DNA of 64,000 nt from Glandiceps talaboti (lineage: Eukaryota; Hemichordata; Enteropneusta; Spengelidae): the NCBI RefSeq assembly GCF_964340395.1, contig NC_135562.1:23778173-23842172 (forward strand), read 5' to 3'. The position numbers and the translations under genes are program-made. Numbering within the stretch: the stretch's first letter is position 1; every line of letters starts with the position of its first letter. Below the pieces are notes generated by a model. It did no database searches. It was not told the origin of the DNA and saw nothing but the letters and a program-made list of their open reading frames with translations. Shown piece after piece: positions 35,134 through 46,600 of the stretch.

Positions 35134-38100
35134 CACACGCGATAGTGCAACACCTTTGCCAAACCTTCGTGACACTCAAAGGTCGCTTGAAGGTTCACCG
35201 GCAAGCTTGTTCAAATCTTTTTTTCGATAAAGCTTCAATTAATGTTTTCTCTGAAGTTTAGATGAAGGTTTGTGGGTAAAGCTTATGTGAAGCTTACTTT
35301 CAAAGGTTAAACTAAGTTGTCTCGGAAGAACCTTCAATAAAGATTTGTAATGAAGCTTCGAAAGAGGTTTGTGGATATAAAACCATTTTGGAAGCTTATT
35401 TTCCAAGGTCAAACTAAGTTGCCGCGGAAGAACCTTCGGTAAAGATTTGTAATGAAGCTTCGACTGAGGTTTGTATTCGCAACTAGTTATGAAGCTTACT
35501 TTCAAAGGTTATACGAAGTTGCCTCAGAAGAACCTTCGGTGAAAATTTATACTGAAGCTTAGACAGAGGTTTGTGAGTAAAACTTGTTACGAAGCTTATT
35601 TTCAAAGGTTTAAAACGAAATGCCTCTCAGAACCTTCAGTGAAGATTTGAACGTATAACCTCAGTACAAGCTTCTAGAAAGAATATTCGTCCATATGCGT
35701 TTTAAACGTAAAATTTGATGGAATTAGCGACCACGTCGACAACTTTGTAACATAACTTTATATATCCGTGCATTGGAAATATCGATTACTGGTATGACCT
35801 CTCAGTCAGAAAGCTGACCAATCAGTATGACGGACACAAATCTTTTTGGCACACAGCCAGCACGTGCATATCAAAACAGTCGCGATGGCGTTGGCGACAC
35901 GACATCGACCTCCGAGCTCCCAACTGAACATGGTGATATGGTATGAAATTATTGATAATTTTTCAACATTCGCTCGAAAATGGAAAATAAGATGACTGCT
36001 GTCAATGCCAATTGAAAGGTTTGTGCATTGCGAAACAGAATTGTGTACACGTTAGTCGGCCAAATTGAAGCAGACGACACTTGCGTTGCAACAGACGGCC
36101 TGTACATCTGATGTGATGATGTACGTGAAACCAGGTCAAATTATCAATGGATGGTTGATATTCCGACGATAGGTATTTATAAAGTATATATCATATCATA
36201 TTTTGTCAGTTTTAGAACGGCTTTGATAAAGAGGGGTAGTTTCAAAAATCTTGAAAATGTAATTTATTCGCCATGATTAAAAAATATATGTGGAATCATA
36301 TCAATCAGTGTTGAAGTAAATCATTTTGCATGTTGTTCTTGAGAAACAAATCTTGGTTGTGTGTGTGTATGTGTGTGTGTGTGTGTGTAACTATGCCAGT
36401 GAGATGTATTCATCATAAATGATATGTGGTTTGAAGAAAACACTAAAGAATTGAAGCCAGTGTGGGAATGAAGTGGCCTGTATGTGATTATTACATGTAA
36501 ATATAAATGGGTAGATACACTACATGTATTAGAAAAAATAAAATACATTAAGTTACCCAATGAATTCAATGAAAGAAATTAACTAACCAAAAGAAAAGCA
36601 TAAACATATCAAAATAGAGTGATAAAAAACATTACCAATTAGCTCTTGAAATAAACTCGTCAATAACATAGATACACACAAAATTATGACAAATTGTTAC
36701 ACACTGGTGTCACAAGATGTAAATAATTCTACATTATTTTTTTTTAACAACACTTTTTTTATAACCATTCTATAGCTTGTTCTGTATTTGTGGAGATGTC
36801 AGACCATATATTGCACAACCAAACATATTCTTAATATATCAGCCACCAAGGCAAAGCCAGAATTTAATTTTCTCAAAATATAAAAACTTTTTTTTTACAC
36901 CAACAGCTTCTGTACATTATAACATGTGAACTTATTTTTCCACCAGTTACCAGACTTTGCATGAATGGGATAGACACTATATTTTATTAGTTTTATTTGT
37001 GCAACAACTGGGTAATAATTGAAGGACCTGATTATATGTAAGAAATAAAAATGTAAATCATATTGTTCGGTCTTTTCAGAAATACCCCAAATTATATGTG
37101 TCCTTGAACTCAACACATGGAAATTCACGGCATGAGCAAACGAGAAAATTCAAAGTGCCCATAAGTGTTTATTTGCTATTATAAATTAGTGAATCAACTA
37201 TGTTTTTCTACTTAAAAAAAGACTAAAACAATAATATAATACTAAGTCCATGTTTGTAACTAATTAATTTGTAAAAGGTTTAATACATGTTTAATACATG
37301 CAGAGTTTATTTAACTAAACTGTATGTATGGTGGTAGACTTTGAGGTACAAATATAAAATGAGACATCTAGGAATATAGAGATGAAACACATAGCAAGAG
37401 AATTGTATATTTGGCCAAAGACTGCACTTTGGGTTAGTTCATCTTTCTGTTTGTTGTTCACTTGTGACATTCATCTAAAGAGTAAAAAAAATGTGAAAAT
37501 TAGTAAAAGTCTGGATAGCCATTGTGTAAAAGTATATTTGTATTTGTAACAATAAACAGTAAAATGTAAGTCAAATACTACATCCACACCAACCATGTTG
37601 GTGATATAAATAAAGTACAAAAACAGAAAACAGCATGTTCAAGGACATGCAGCATAAAAGGAGCATTTAGTTTAATTTTAAAGTTCAGTGACTTTTATCT
37701 TGTAGACACTTTGCCAATGCCTCATTTCCTGCTTTCTCACACTTTGATTTAAAGACAGCCTGTACATTATTAGTTATTCTGGTACCATGGTATGATGATA
37801 CTGTACTTTAGTCACTAAAAAGTATGTCTTTAAAATCAATATTGAACAGGTGGAATAAAGGAAATAAGGTTTTGACAAAGTTACATGAGATAAAAGTTAT
37901 TGAACCTTTGGCAAAGGTTGCCATTGGTGTGTGAGACTAGTCAAAGGTTGGTACCTTGAAGATTCAACAAACCTTGCTCTGCAAGATCTTCAACTCACCT
38001 TGGCAGGCCATAGTTTCGGCAAAGATTAGGAGTCCAATGATTCGACAAAGTTTGGTACTCCAAAGCTTCAACAAAGATCGGTACTCCAATGCTTCGACAA

Positions 38101-38350
38101 AGATTGGCAATCCAAAACTTCGAAAAACCTTGGCACTCCAGTGCTTCAACGAAGGTTAGCAGTGCAAAGCTTAGAAAAACCTTGGCACTCCAGTGCTTCG
38201 ACGAAGGTTAGCAGTGCAAAGCTTTGACAAAGATCGGCACTCCAAAGCTTAGAAAAAAATCGGCATGCTGAATGGTTAATAAAGCTTTGACCCCGACCTT
38301 CATATGACCTTTGACCAAGCTTCAACAAAGGTGTTGCACTTTCGCGTGTG
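35134..38350. mobile_element. 3.2-kb TIR element with TA target duplication
   Basis: Inverted ends of 25 bp with one mismatch: CACACGCGATAGTGCAACAC at the left, and TGTTGCACTTTCGCGTGTG at the right. TA lies on both sides (35132-35133 and 38351-38352), and the surrounding 36-bp array closes in register when the element is removed (gaac-TA-ggggtc). Subterminal repeats are strong. The left arm (35160-35660) has about five ~115-bp units with aagcttactttcaaaggtt and cggaagaaccttcggt. The right arm (37895-38325) has about ten ~35-bp units with ccaaagcttcaacaaagatc. The centre has no transposase frame. Confidence 0.88.
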
Positions 38351-38352
38351 TA

Positions 38353-38684
38353 GGGGTCAAATAAGATCATTATACTGACAGAACTAGGGGTCAAATCAGG
38401 TCATTACACATTAATAGAAGTAGGGGTCAAATAAGGTCATTGCACACTGATAGAACTTGGGGTCAAATAAGGTCATTACACTGATAGAACTAGGGGTCAA
38501 ATAAGGTCATTGCACATTGATAGAACTAGGGGTCAAATAAGGTCATTACACATTGATAGAGAACTTGGGGTCAAATAAGGTCATTACACTGATATAACTA
38601 GGGGTCAAATAAGGTCATTGCACATTGATAGAACTAGGGGTCAAATAAGGTCATTACACATTGATAGAACTAGGGGTCAATGAC
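38353..38684 (+). repeat. 36-bp minisatellite, right part
   Basis: Nine units of ggggtcaaataaggtcatta plus cacattgatagaacta, with shortened versions (ctgatagaacta). Same family as 34790-35131 but mostly carrying 'aggtcatt' where the left part has 'aggacatt'. Confidence 0.95.
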
Positions 38685-38744
38685 TCAATCAATATTGCAA
38701 TAATAAATTACAAGTATAGTATGTTTACTTGTTTTGTTTTCAAG

Positions 38745-38831
38745 ACAATGAAAACAAGGCTTCTATTGATGACTATGAAGATGACTTTGAAGATGAAGAA
38801 GATAAAGGAAATGCAGATAAAGAAAGAGCGG
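38745..38831 (+). CDS. ERICH3: ERICH3-like gene, exon 7 (acidic)
   Basis: 87 bp, phase 1 at both ends. Acceptor cttgttttgttttcaag, donor GCGG/gtacag. With the split Asp codon from exon 6 it reads DNENKASIDDYEDDFEDEED then KGNADKERA. The DDYEDDFEDEE motif is a typical acidic block of ERICH3-type proteins, which carry a YEEDFE-like motif after the Lys-rich stretch. Being 1-1 symmetric, the exon could be skipped without a frameshift. It follows a 14.2-kb intron loaded with arrays. Confidence 0.85.
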
Positions 38832-39041
38832 GTACAGTCAATCAATAGATCAATCAATTAACTAATCAATACATCAATAAATCATGATAATCTGTAAATT
38901 AAATCTGAGTAAAAATTTGTTTTTGCCTTGTTTGTTTTGTTGTTTTGTTTTATTTTATTTTATTTTATTTGATAAAAGTTGTTTTGAGTTTAGAAATATT
39001 GAAATATCAAACTGACTCCATCTCTATTGCACACTTTACAG

Positions 39042-39152
39042 GAAGTGATACAGAGGCTAAGTCTAAGCAAGTAGCCTTTGATACTGAGGATGATAGTGAC
39101 AACAAATCTGACAAAGGAGATAACTATGATGATGATGACTTTGATTCCGATG
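39042..39152 (+). CDS. ERICH3: ERICH3-like gene, exon 8 (acidic)
   Basis: 111 bp, phase 1 in and out. Acceptor ctattgcacactttacag, donor CGATG/gtacgt. Reads GSDTEAKSKQVAFDTEDDSD then NKSDKGDNYDDDDFDSD. Length, phases and an acidic end with D-D-D-F-D make it look like a duplicated relative of exon 7; exon 9 also starts G-S-S-D-F. Symmetric, so removable in frame. Only 210 bp of intron separates it from exon 7, much the shortest intron in this gene. Confidence 0.85.
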
Positions 39153-39669
39153 GTACGTATGGACTTGTTCATTACTGATTTGTTAATTTGCAGGGACATT
39201 GTTCAAACGAAAATGATCGCCTCAGAGATGTGTGTTTTGGGTCGAAAAACATTATTCTTGGTGTGAGAAAATGCTTTGACTCAGCCTTGAACTGAAAGGT
39301 TATTGTTTTATTGTCATGAAATCATTTAATCTTTTATGGGCTACTTCACATCTCATTTTGAATACAAATATGGCCACCATTCACTTAAATTTGCATATAT
39401 CTTAAAACAAGTTGATGTGCATATGTCCCACATGATATGTCACCTTTGTGTCAGGTTTGAACAAAATCGAATATTGCATGTCTAAGAAATGACATATTAC
39501 GGATGGATGCTAGCACAGACACATGAACAAATGGAGCCCATTGTAATAGCATCCCCTTCAGGGGGCTAAAAATGTATACAAATATACCTGGCAACAAGAC
39601 CATGCCCATAGCAACAGCCAAATGGTGATGTCACATGTATATTTCAAAGATAACAACAGGCATGTGTGT
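39153..39669. other. Intron 8, left part: dispersed repeat fragments
   Basis: Diverged pieces of the 51.8-kb family (39205-39260), an inverted end of the 'gtccgtctgtcc' family (39355-39570) and one 'agcaacaagacc' unit (39587-39665). Confidence 0.55.
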
Positions 39670-41780
39670 GGGTTTCATTAAGTTTTAAAGTAGGGGGAGA
39701 AATGATAATAATAGGCGGAGAAGTGCACGCATAGCGTGCACCTCGCCTGCTATGCAGGCGCGGGGGGTGGGTTTGGGAGGGAGGTGTCCCCCCCTCCCAT
39801 GGTGAAATTTTTTTGAAAAACAGAAACCTTTCAGAGGCCATTTAGAGCATCTTTCAGAAGTACAGACACCATTAATTATACATTGTCATTTACTGGTTAA
39901 ATATTCAATTTAGAAAAAAATGACACGTCAGGTTTCCTCTGAAGAAAATTTGTGTTGTGTGATTTATTGGTAGGTTTTGAAAATTCTTAAAGCTGTCGGT
40001 GTAATTCCATGAACTTGGCGAGCCCACTAAGTTAGTAATTGTTTCGACTTATGCCTTCACTCAGTTCGTGTTCAAAATGGTGGATTTTCGAGTACATGTA
40101 TACATTACAACTCATAGCTATGGTAATAATTATGATAAACATGAACACATTACCTTTATATTGGCCCTTTGATAGTTTAATGAAGCCTGTATCAAACAAA
40201 GACCTCTGGTTCAAAATTTTTTTTTTTTAGTTGGTAGTCACCTTGACTACCACTTTTTAAAACTGGTAGTCAACAGGGAAGATTTGGTAGTCATTCTTTT
40301 TTTCAGCATTTAATAATTTATGCATAAACAAAACATTAAGTAATAAACGTTCGAGTTTTTTCATGAAATTAGTGACATTCATATTATGCAAACATTTGAC
40401 CTGTCCTAAAATACTACATATAATATCATACTATTATCATAGTAAGTAAATATCATATAAATGATTATTGTGTGTACCAACCTCTCATTTTGCAATGTCC
40501 ACTTGGAAACCTCAAACTGACACCAATTTTGGCATAAACACGTACATAATAAATATACACATATTTTACATCCATTCATTCAGTCACACACACGTGTATA
40601 CATGTACAAACACCCCCCCCCCACCCCCCCACCCCCCCACAAACACACACACCAAACAGTTACTGGCCTCAAACATATATACAGGACGACTGAGAGATTG
40701 ACAAAAAGAAACTTCAAAACACTAACTAAATCGCTAGTCACACAGCAAAATTATGTACCCCCCACAAACACACACACCAAACAGTTACTGGCCTCAAACA
40801 TATATACAGGACGACTGAGAGATTGACAAAAAGAAACTTCAAAACACTAACTAAATCGCTAGTCACACAGCAAAATTATGTACTTTCCATGTTGTAGTTT
40901 ATTTCACTGAATCAATAATGGTATGAAGTGTAGAGTTTACACGTAATGATTAGTGGCTCATTCCATGGTGTGTGGGTTGGTTGTCAAACTTATAACACAA
41001 ATGCTCTCAAATCTGAGCATTTATGCTATTTATTATTATTTACTTGGTAAAAGATACAACGTCATACGATAAAAAATACACAAGGTCACCATCCATTTCA
41101 GTTTCCCTTAAATTAAAAAATAACATGCTATGACCCAACCCTAGAGAGAAATGGTATGCGCCAAGGCACGTCCCCCAAATCTTATCTGTTACTGTCTATA
41201 AACACAGGAAGTCATTCTGATTATGTCTAGAATTTGTCTCCTCAGCTAAGGGCTTCGATAAACGACGTAAATGTTCATCCTTCCACTAAATTGAGGTATC
41301 ATAGTATTGAATGACTAGTTGTAAAATACTATTACATTCGCGATTAGTGGTGGGAGAATGATTTTATTCCGTATATTTTCCTAAGTTTTGTATCATTTTG
41401 ATCGCAACTGTGTGACATGGAAAAGACAATGAAACAGTCATGAAATCAATAGAGTGTTGCGTTTGAGTAGACGTTATGGCGTTTGATCACATCTAAGCTA
41501 CATGTATTTTGTTTATTTTACCAAGCCATTGTCATTGCATGTTCTTGGACAGCGGTATCAAACTAAGTCAAAGGTCACAATCTTTTGTCACACGATGTAT
41601 TTCTTACGAAGAGTTCATAGAAGTTTTGTAGTCTGAAAATCATTATGACCATTACAAAGCTGTCTTTGACTAAATTTCACGTCATTTCTGCATCTGTCAT
41701 CATCTCGAAAAATGTAGCCGGAGAAATGACAAGAGTAGGCGGGTATTTTCTCCGGCATCCGGCATATAATGAAACCCCTG
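39670..41780. mobile_element. Possible TIR insertion (GGGTTTCATTA ends)
   Basis: gggtttcatta near 39671 and taatgaaaccc near 41768-41778 form 11-bp inverted ends. The 'agcaacaagaccacgcccat ... aacaacaggcatgtgt' unit lies on both sides (39590-39665, 41788-41862). The interior holds a C/G-rich hairpin (gtgcacgcatagcgtgcac, 39724-39742, next to cgcctgctatgcaggcg), the 125-bp duplication at 40632-40882 and no supported gene. Short ends make this tentative. Confidence 0.35.
40632..40882. repeat. 125-bp tandem duplication
   Basis: The segment running from a C-run plus acaaacacacacaccaaaca through caaaattatgtac occurs twice with essentially no differences. A recent duplication bounded by C-runs. 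Confidence 0.95.
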
Positions 41781-42300
41781 CAGCCTGAGCAACAAGACCA
41801 CGCCCATAGCAACAGCCAAATGGTGATGTCACATGTATATTTCAAAGATAACAACAGGCATGTGTAGGCATTTGAATAAAGATTAAAAATAAGCAAATAT
41901 GCTGAGCACCAAGACCATACCCATAGCAACAGCCAAATACAGTTGTGCTACAGCGCCATTGGCTCTATTTTTTTTATTAATTAGACTAAATTTGGAATGG
42001 AAGCTTCAAATTTCATATATTTTGGTATATCATACATCAAACATAATAACGTGCACATGCACTATAAAACTTGATCATGTAGATTTTACTTTTATTGAAA
42101 AATTTGCATAAAAAATGATTTTTCAATAATTAGTCAATATGTTCAAATTTTATATAGTTTCGTATAATTAATTTAATTAAGTGGGTACATCATGTATACT
42201 TGCTATAACACAGAATTTTTCATTCCAACAATGTGTGTAGGAACAAAAAATATATGGTTTTGCTCTTACGGGAGGCATTCAGTTTAAATGTGGTATTGAG
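41780..42300. repeat. Right-end copy of the 5.4-7.6-kb TIR element
   Basis: Matches 7090-7610 in order: 'agcaacaagaccacgcccat' units, acagttgtgctacag(c/t)gccat, gtacatcatgtata, attccaacaatgtgtgtagg and the terminal cttacgggaggcattcagtt. The left end is absent. Confidence 0.6.
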
Positions 42301-42856
42301 AGATTGAAATAGTGACAATATTGTATGAATTTATGTGGGTGAAGTTTTCGGCATAGACTATTTACTGATGGGGTATAGTTGATTGTAGCTTTGCCCATGG
42401 AGGGAAGATGCCTGGCTTCAATAGCCATACTCAAACCAAATCTTACCACATCTGATGTGTCTGTTAATAAGTAACAAATCACATGATTTTTGGCACATGG
42501 TTTTTAAACTACCCCAGACGTGTTCCCCATGTCAGGAAATGGTCATGGGGCACAAGATACTGTTAATATATTTTGCATATGCAGGCTGATATTCAAATTC
42601 TTAAAGGTGACACTGCATGAGATTTAGACAAGTGTTACAATATAGAACTGTGAATCCCTGTCTTATTTTACAAGGCAATGATATTGTATGTTTGCTAACA
42701 GAAAGCCACACACATATTACTAGTAACTGAAATATTGATTTGTAGCATAATGATGATCTAAATGGGTCACCAAATGCAGTCATTTCAATTCCAAAATCTT
42801 CAACTTCAGCTTCTAACACCCTGTATATATATATACATATATTGTGTTTATAACAG
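42301..42856. other. Intron 8, right part: nothing recognised
   Basis: Plain AT-rich intron sequence with a short (TA)n at 42825-42840, ending in acceptor tgtgtttataacag. Confidence 0.6.
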
Positions 42857-43660
42857 GTTCAAGTGACTTTGTGAAGGAGGAGGAACATAAGAATGATGTG
42901 CCACAGAAAGAAAGCATTGAGACAAATGATGCAGAATCAATACACAGTGAAGATAGTAGCCAAGGTAAGGTTAATTATGTCAGCGATCCAGAGTCCATTC
43001 ATACTGATGATGACAAGGATGATAAACCTGCTGTGATTGGTCAATCTAAAGATGATGTCAGCGATTCAGAGTCCATTCATACTGATGATGACAAGAATGA
43101 TAAACCTGCTGTGATTGGTCAATCTAAAGATGATGTCAGTGATTCAGAGTCCATTCACACTGATGATGACAAGGATGATAAACCTGCTGTGATTGGTCAA
43201 TCTAAAGATGATGTCAGCGATCCAGAGTCCATTCATACTGATGATGATGATGATGATAACAAGAATGACAAATCTGCTGTGATTGGTCAATCTAAAGATG
43301 ATGTCAGCAATTCAGAGTCTGCTGATTCTGATACAGCCAATGGTAAGAAACCTGCTGTGATTGGCAAATCCGAGGATGATGTCAGTGATGCTGAGTCCAT
43401 AGACTATGCAAAGGACAAGGTTCAGGATAATGAGACACAACAATCCAACATGAAATCAGTTAGGAAAGATGATGAGTCTGATAGCATAGCATCTCAGCAA
43501 GAAGTGAAGGAAAGGAAATATTCCACTTCAAGTATATCAAGCAGTAGCAGCAGTAGTAGTAGCAGTAGTAGCAGTAGTAGTAATCAAGATACAAGTTATC
43601 AGCATGCTACGGAGTCTGAAACTGTAAAACAGAATCAGCAAGAAGATGACAAGAATAACG
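42857..43660 (+). CDS. ERICH3: ERICH3-like gene, exon 9 (acidic 26-residue repeats, poly-Ser)
   Basis: 804 bp, phase 1 at both ends. Acceptor gtttataacag, donor AATAACG/gtaagatt. Opens GSSDFVKEEEHKND, then four to five 26-residue repeats with the frame DVSDSESIHTDDDK and DKPAVIGQSKD, the last degenerate (DVSNSESADSD, DVSDAESID). Then comes a mixed segment and a run of about 15 Ser from (AGT/AGC)n codons near residue 230 of the exon, ending ESETVKQNQQEDDKNNG. The region is predicted disordered and highly acidic, with many S/T-D/E phosphorylation-type sites. Repeats at DNA level are 78 bp and near identical, so copy number probably varies. The donor sequence is amplified in the following intron. 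Confidence 0.9.
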
Positions 43661-46600
43661 GTAAGATTATGTTGGTAATGATAGGTTAGGACTTGTAAAG
43701 ATAGGTAACTAATGGTAAGATTATGTTTGTAATGATAGGTTAGCACTTGTAGAGATAGGTACCTAATGGTAAGATTATGTTTGTAATGATAGGTTAGCAC
43801 TTGTAAAGATAGGTAACTAATGGTAAGATTATGTTTGTAATGATAGGTTAGCACTTGTAGAGATAGGTAACTAATGGTAAGATTATGTTGGTAATGATAG
43901 GTTAGGACTTGTAAAGATAGGTAACTAATGGTAAGATTATGTTGGCAATGATAGGTTAGCACTTGTAAAGATAGGTAACTAACAGTAAGATTATGTTGGT
44001 AATGATAGGTTAGCACTTGTAGAGATAGGTAACTAATGGTAAGATTATGTTGGTAATGATAGGTTAGCACTTGTAAAGATAGGTAACTAACGGTAAGATT
44101 ATGTTGGTAATGATAGGTTAGCACTTGTAGAGATAGGTAACTAATGGTAAGATTATGTTGGTAATGATAGGTTAGCACTTGTAAAGATAGGTAACTAATG
44201 GTAAGATTATGTTTGTAATGATAGGTTAGGACTTGTAAAGATAGGTAACTAATGGTAAGATTATGTTGGTAATGATAGGTTAGCACTTGTAAAGATAGGT
44301 AACTAACAGTAAGATTATGTTGGTAATGATAGGTTAGCACTTGTAAAGATAGGTAACTAATGGTAAGATTATGTTTGTAATGATAGGTTAGGACTTGTAA
44401 AGATAGGTAACTAACAGTAAGATTATGTTGGTAATGATAGGTTAGCACTTGTAAAGATAGGTAACTAACGGTAAGATCATGTTGGTAATGATAGGTTAGC
44501 ACTTGTAAAGATAGGTAACTAATGGTAAGATTATGTTGGTAATGATAGGTTAGCACTTGTAGAGATAGGTAACTAATGGTAAGATTATGTTGGTAATGAT
44601 AGGTTAGCACTTGTAAAGATAGGTAACTAATGGTTAGATTATGTTGGTAATGATAGGTTAGCACTTGTAGAGATAGGTAACTAATGGTAAGATTATGTTG
44701 GTAATGATAGGTTAGCACTTGTAAAGATAGGTAACTAATGGTAAGATTATGTTTGTAATGATAGGTTAGCACTTGTAAAGATAGGTAACTAATGGTAAGA
44801 TTATGTTGATAATGATAGGTTAGGACTTGTAAAGATAGGTAACTAATGGTAAGATTATGTTGGTAATGATAGGTTAGCACTTGTAAAGATAGGTAACTAA
44901 CAGTAAGATTATGTTGGTAATGATAGGTTAGCACTTGTAAAGATAGGTAATTAACGGTAAGATTATGTTGCTAATGATAGGTTAGCACTTGTAAAGATAG
45001 GTAACTAATGGTAAGATTATGTTTGTAATGATAGGTTAGCACTTGTAAAGATAGGTAACTAATGGTAAGATTATGTTGATAATGATAGGTTAGGACTTGT
45101 AAAGATAGGTAACTAATGGTAAGATTATGTTGGTAATGATAAGTTAGCACTTGTAAAGATAGGTAACTAATGGTAAGATTATGTTGGTAATGATAGGTTA
45201 GCACTTGTAAAGATAGGTAACTAATGGTAAGATTATGTTGGTAATGATAGGTTAGCACTTGTAAAGATAGGTAACTAACAGTAAGATTATGTTGGTAATG
45301 ATAGGTTAGCACTTGTAAAGATAGGTAACTAATGGTTAGATTATGTTGGTAATGATAAGTTAGCACTTGTAAAGATAGGTAACTAATGGTAAGATTATGT
45401 TGGTAATGATAGGTTAGCACTTGTAAAGATAGGTAACTAACGGTAAGATTATGTTGGTAATGATAGGTTAGCACTTGTAAAGATAGGTAACTAACAGTAA
45501 GATTATGTTGGTAATGATAGGTTAGCACTTGTAAAGATAGGTAACTAACAGTAAGATTATGTTGGTAATGATAGGTTAGCACTTGTAAAGATAGGTAACT
45601 AATGGTAAGATTATGTTGGTAATGATAGGTTAGCACTTGTAAAGATAGGTAACTAACAGTAAGATTATGTTGGTAATGATAGGTTAGCACTTGTAAAGAT
45701 AGGTAACTAATGGTAAGATTATGTTGGTAATGATAGGTTAGCACTTGTAGAGATAGGTAACTAATGGTAAGATTATATTGGTAATGATAGGTTAGCACTT
45801 GTAAAGATAGGTAACTAATGGTAAGATTATGTTTGTAATGATAGGTTAGCACTTGTAAAGATAGGTAACTAATGGTAAGATTATGTTGATAATGATAGGT
45901 TAGGACTTGTAAAGATAGGTAACTAATGGTAAGATTATGTTGGTAATGATAGGTTAGCACTTGTAAAGATAGGTAACTAACAGTAAGATTATGTTGGTAA
46001 TGATAGGTTAGCACTTGTAAAGATAGGTAACTAACGGTAAGATTATGTTGCTAATGATAGGTTAGCACTTGTAAAGATAGGTAACTAATGGTAAGATTAT
46101 GTTGATAATGATAGGTTAGGACTTGTAAAGATAGGTAACTAATGGTAAGATTATGTTGGTAATGATAGGTTAGGACTTGTAAAGATAAGTACCTAATGGT
46201 AAGATTATGTTGGTAATGATAGGTTAGGACTTGTAAAGATAGGTAACTAATGGTAAGATTATGTTGATAATGATAGGTTAGGACTTGTAAAGATAGGTAA
46301 CTAATGGTAAGATTATGTTGGTAATGATAGGTTAGCACTTGTAAAGATAGGTAACTAACAGTAAGATTATGTTGGTAATGATAGGTTAGCACTTGTAAAG
46401 ATAGGTAACTAACGGTAAGATTATGTTGCTAATGATAGGTTAGCACTTGTAAAGATAGGTAACTAACGGTAAGATTATGTTGCTAATGATAGGTTAGCAC
46501 TTGTAAAGATAGGTAACTAATGGTAAGATTATGTTGATAATGATAGGTTAGGACTTGTAAAGATAGGTAACTAATGGTAAGATTATGTTGGTAATGATAG

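Noticed and set aside
34782-35261. 159-codon frame with repeats TRGQIRTLHIDR
   Set aside because: Caused by the 36-bp array. It runs straight across the insertion border at 35134 into transposon sequence, so it cannot be a conserved gene.
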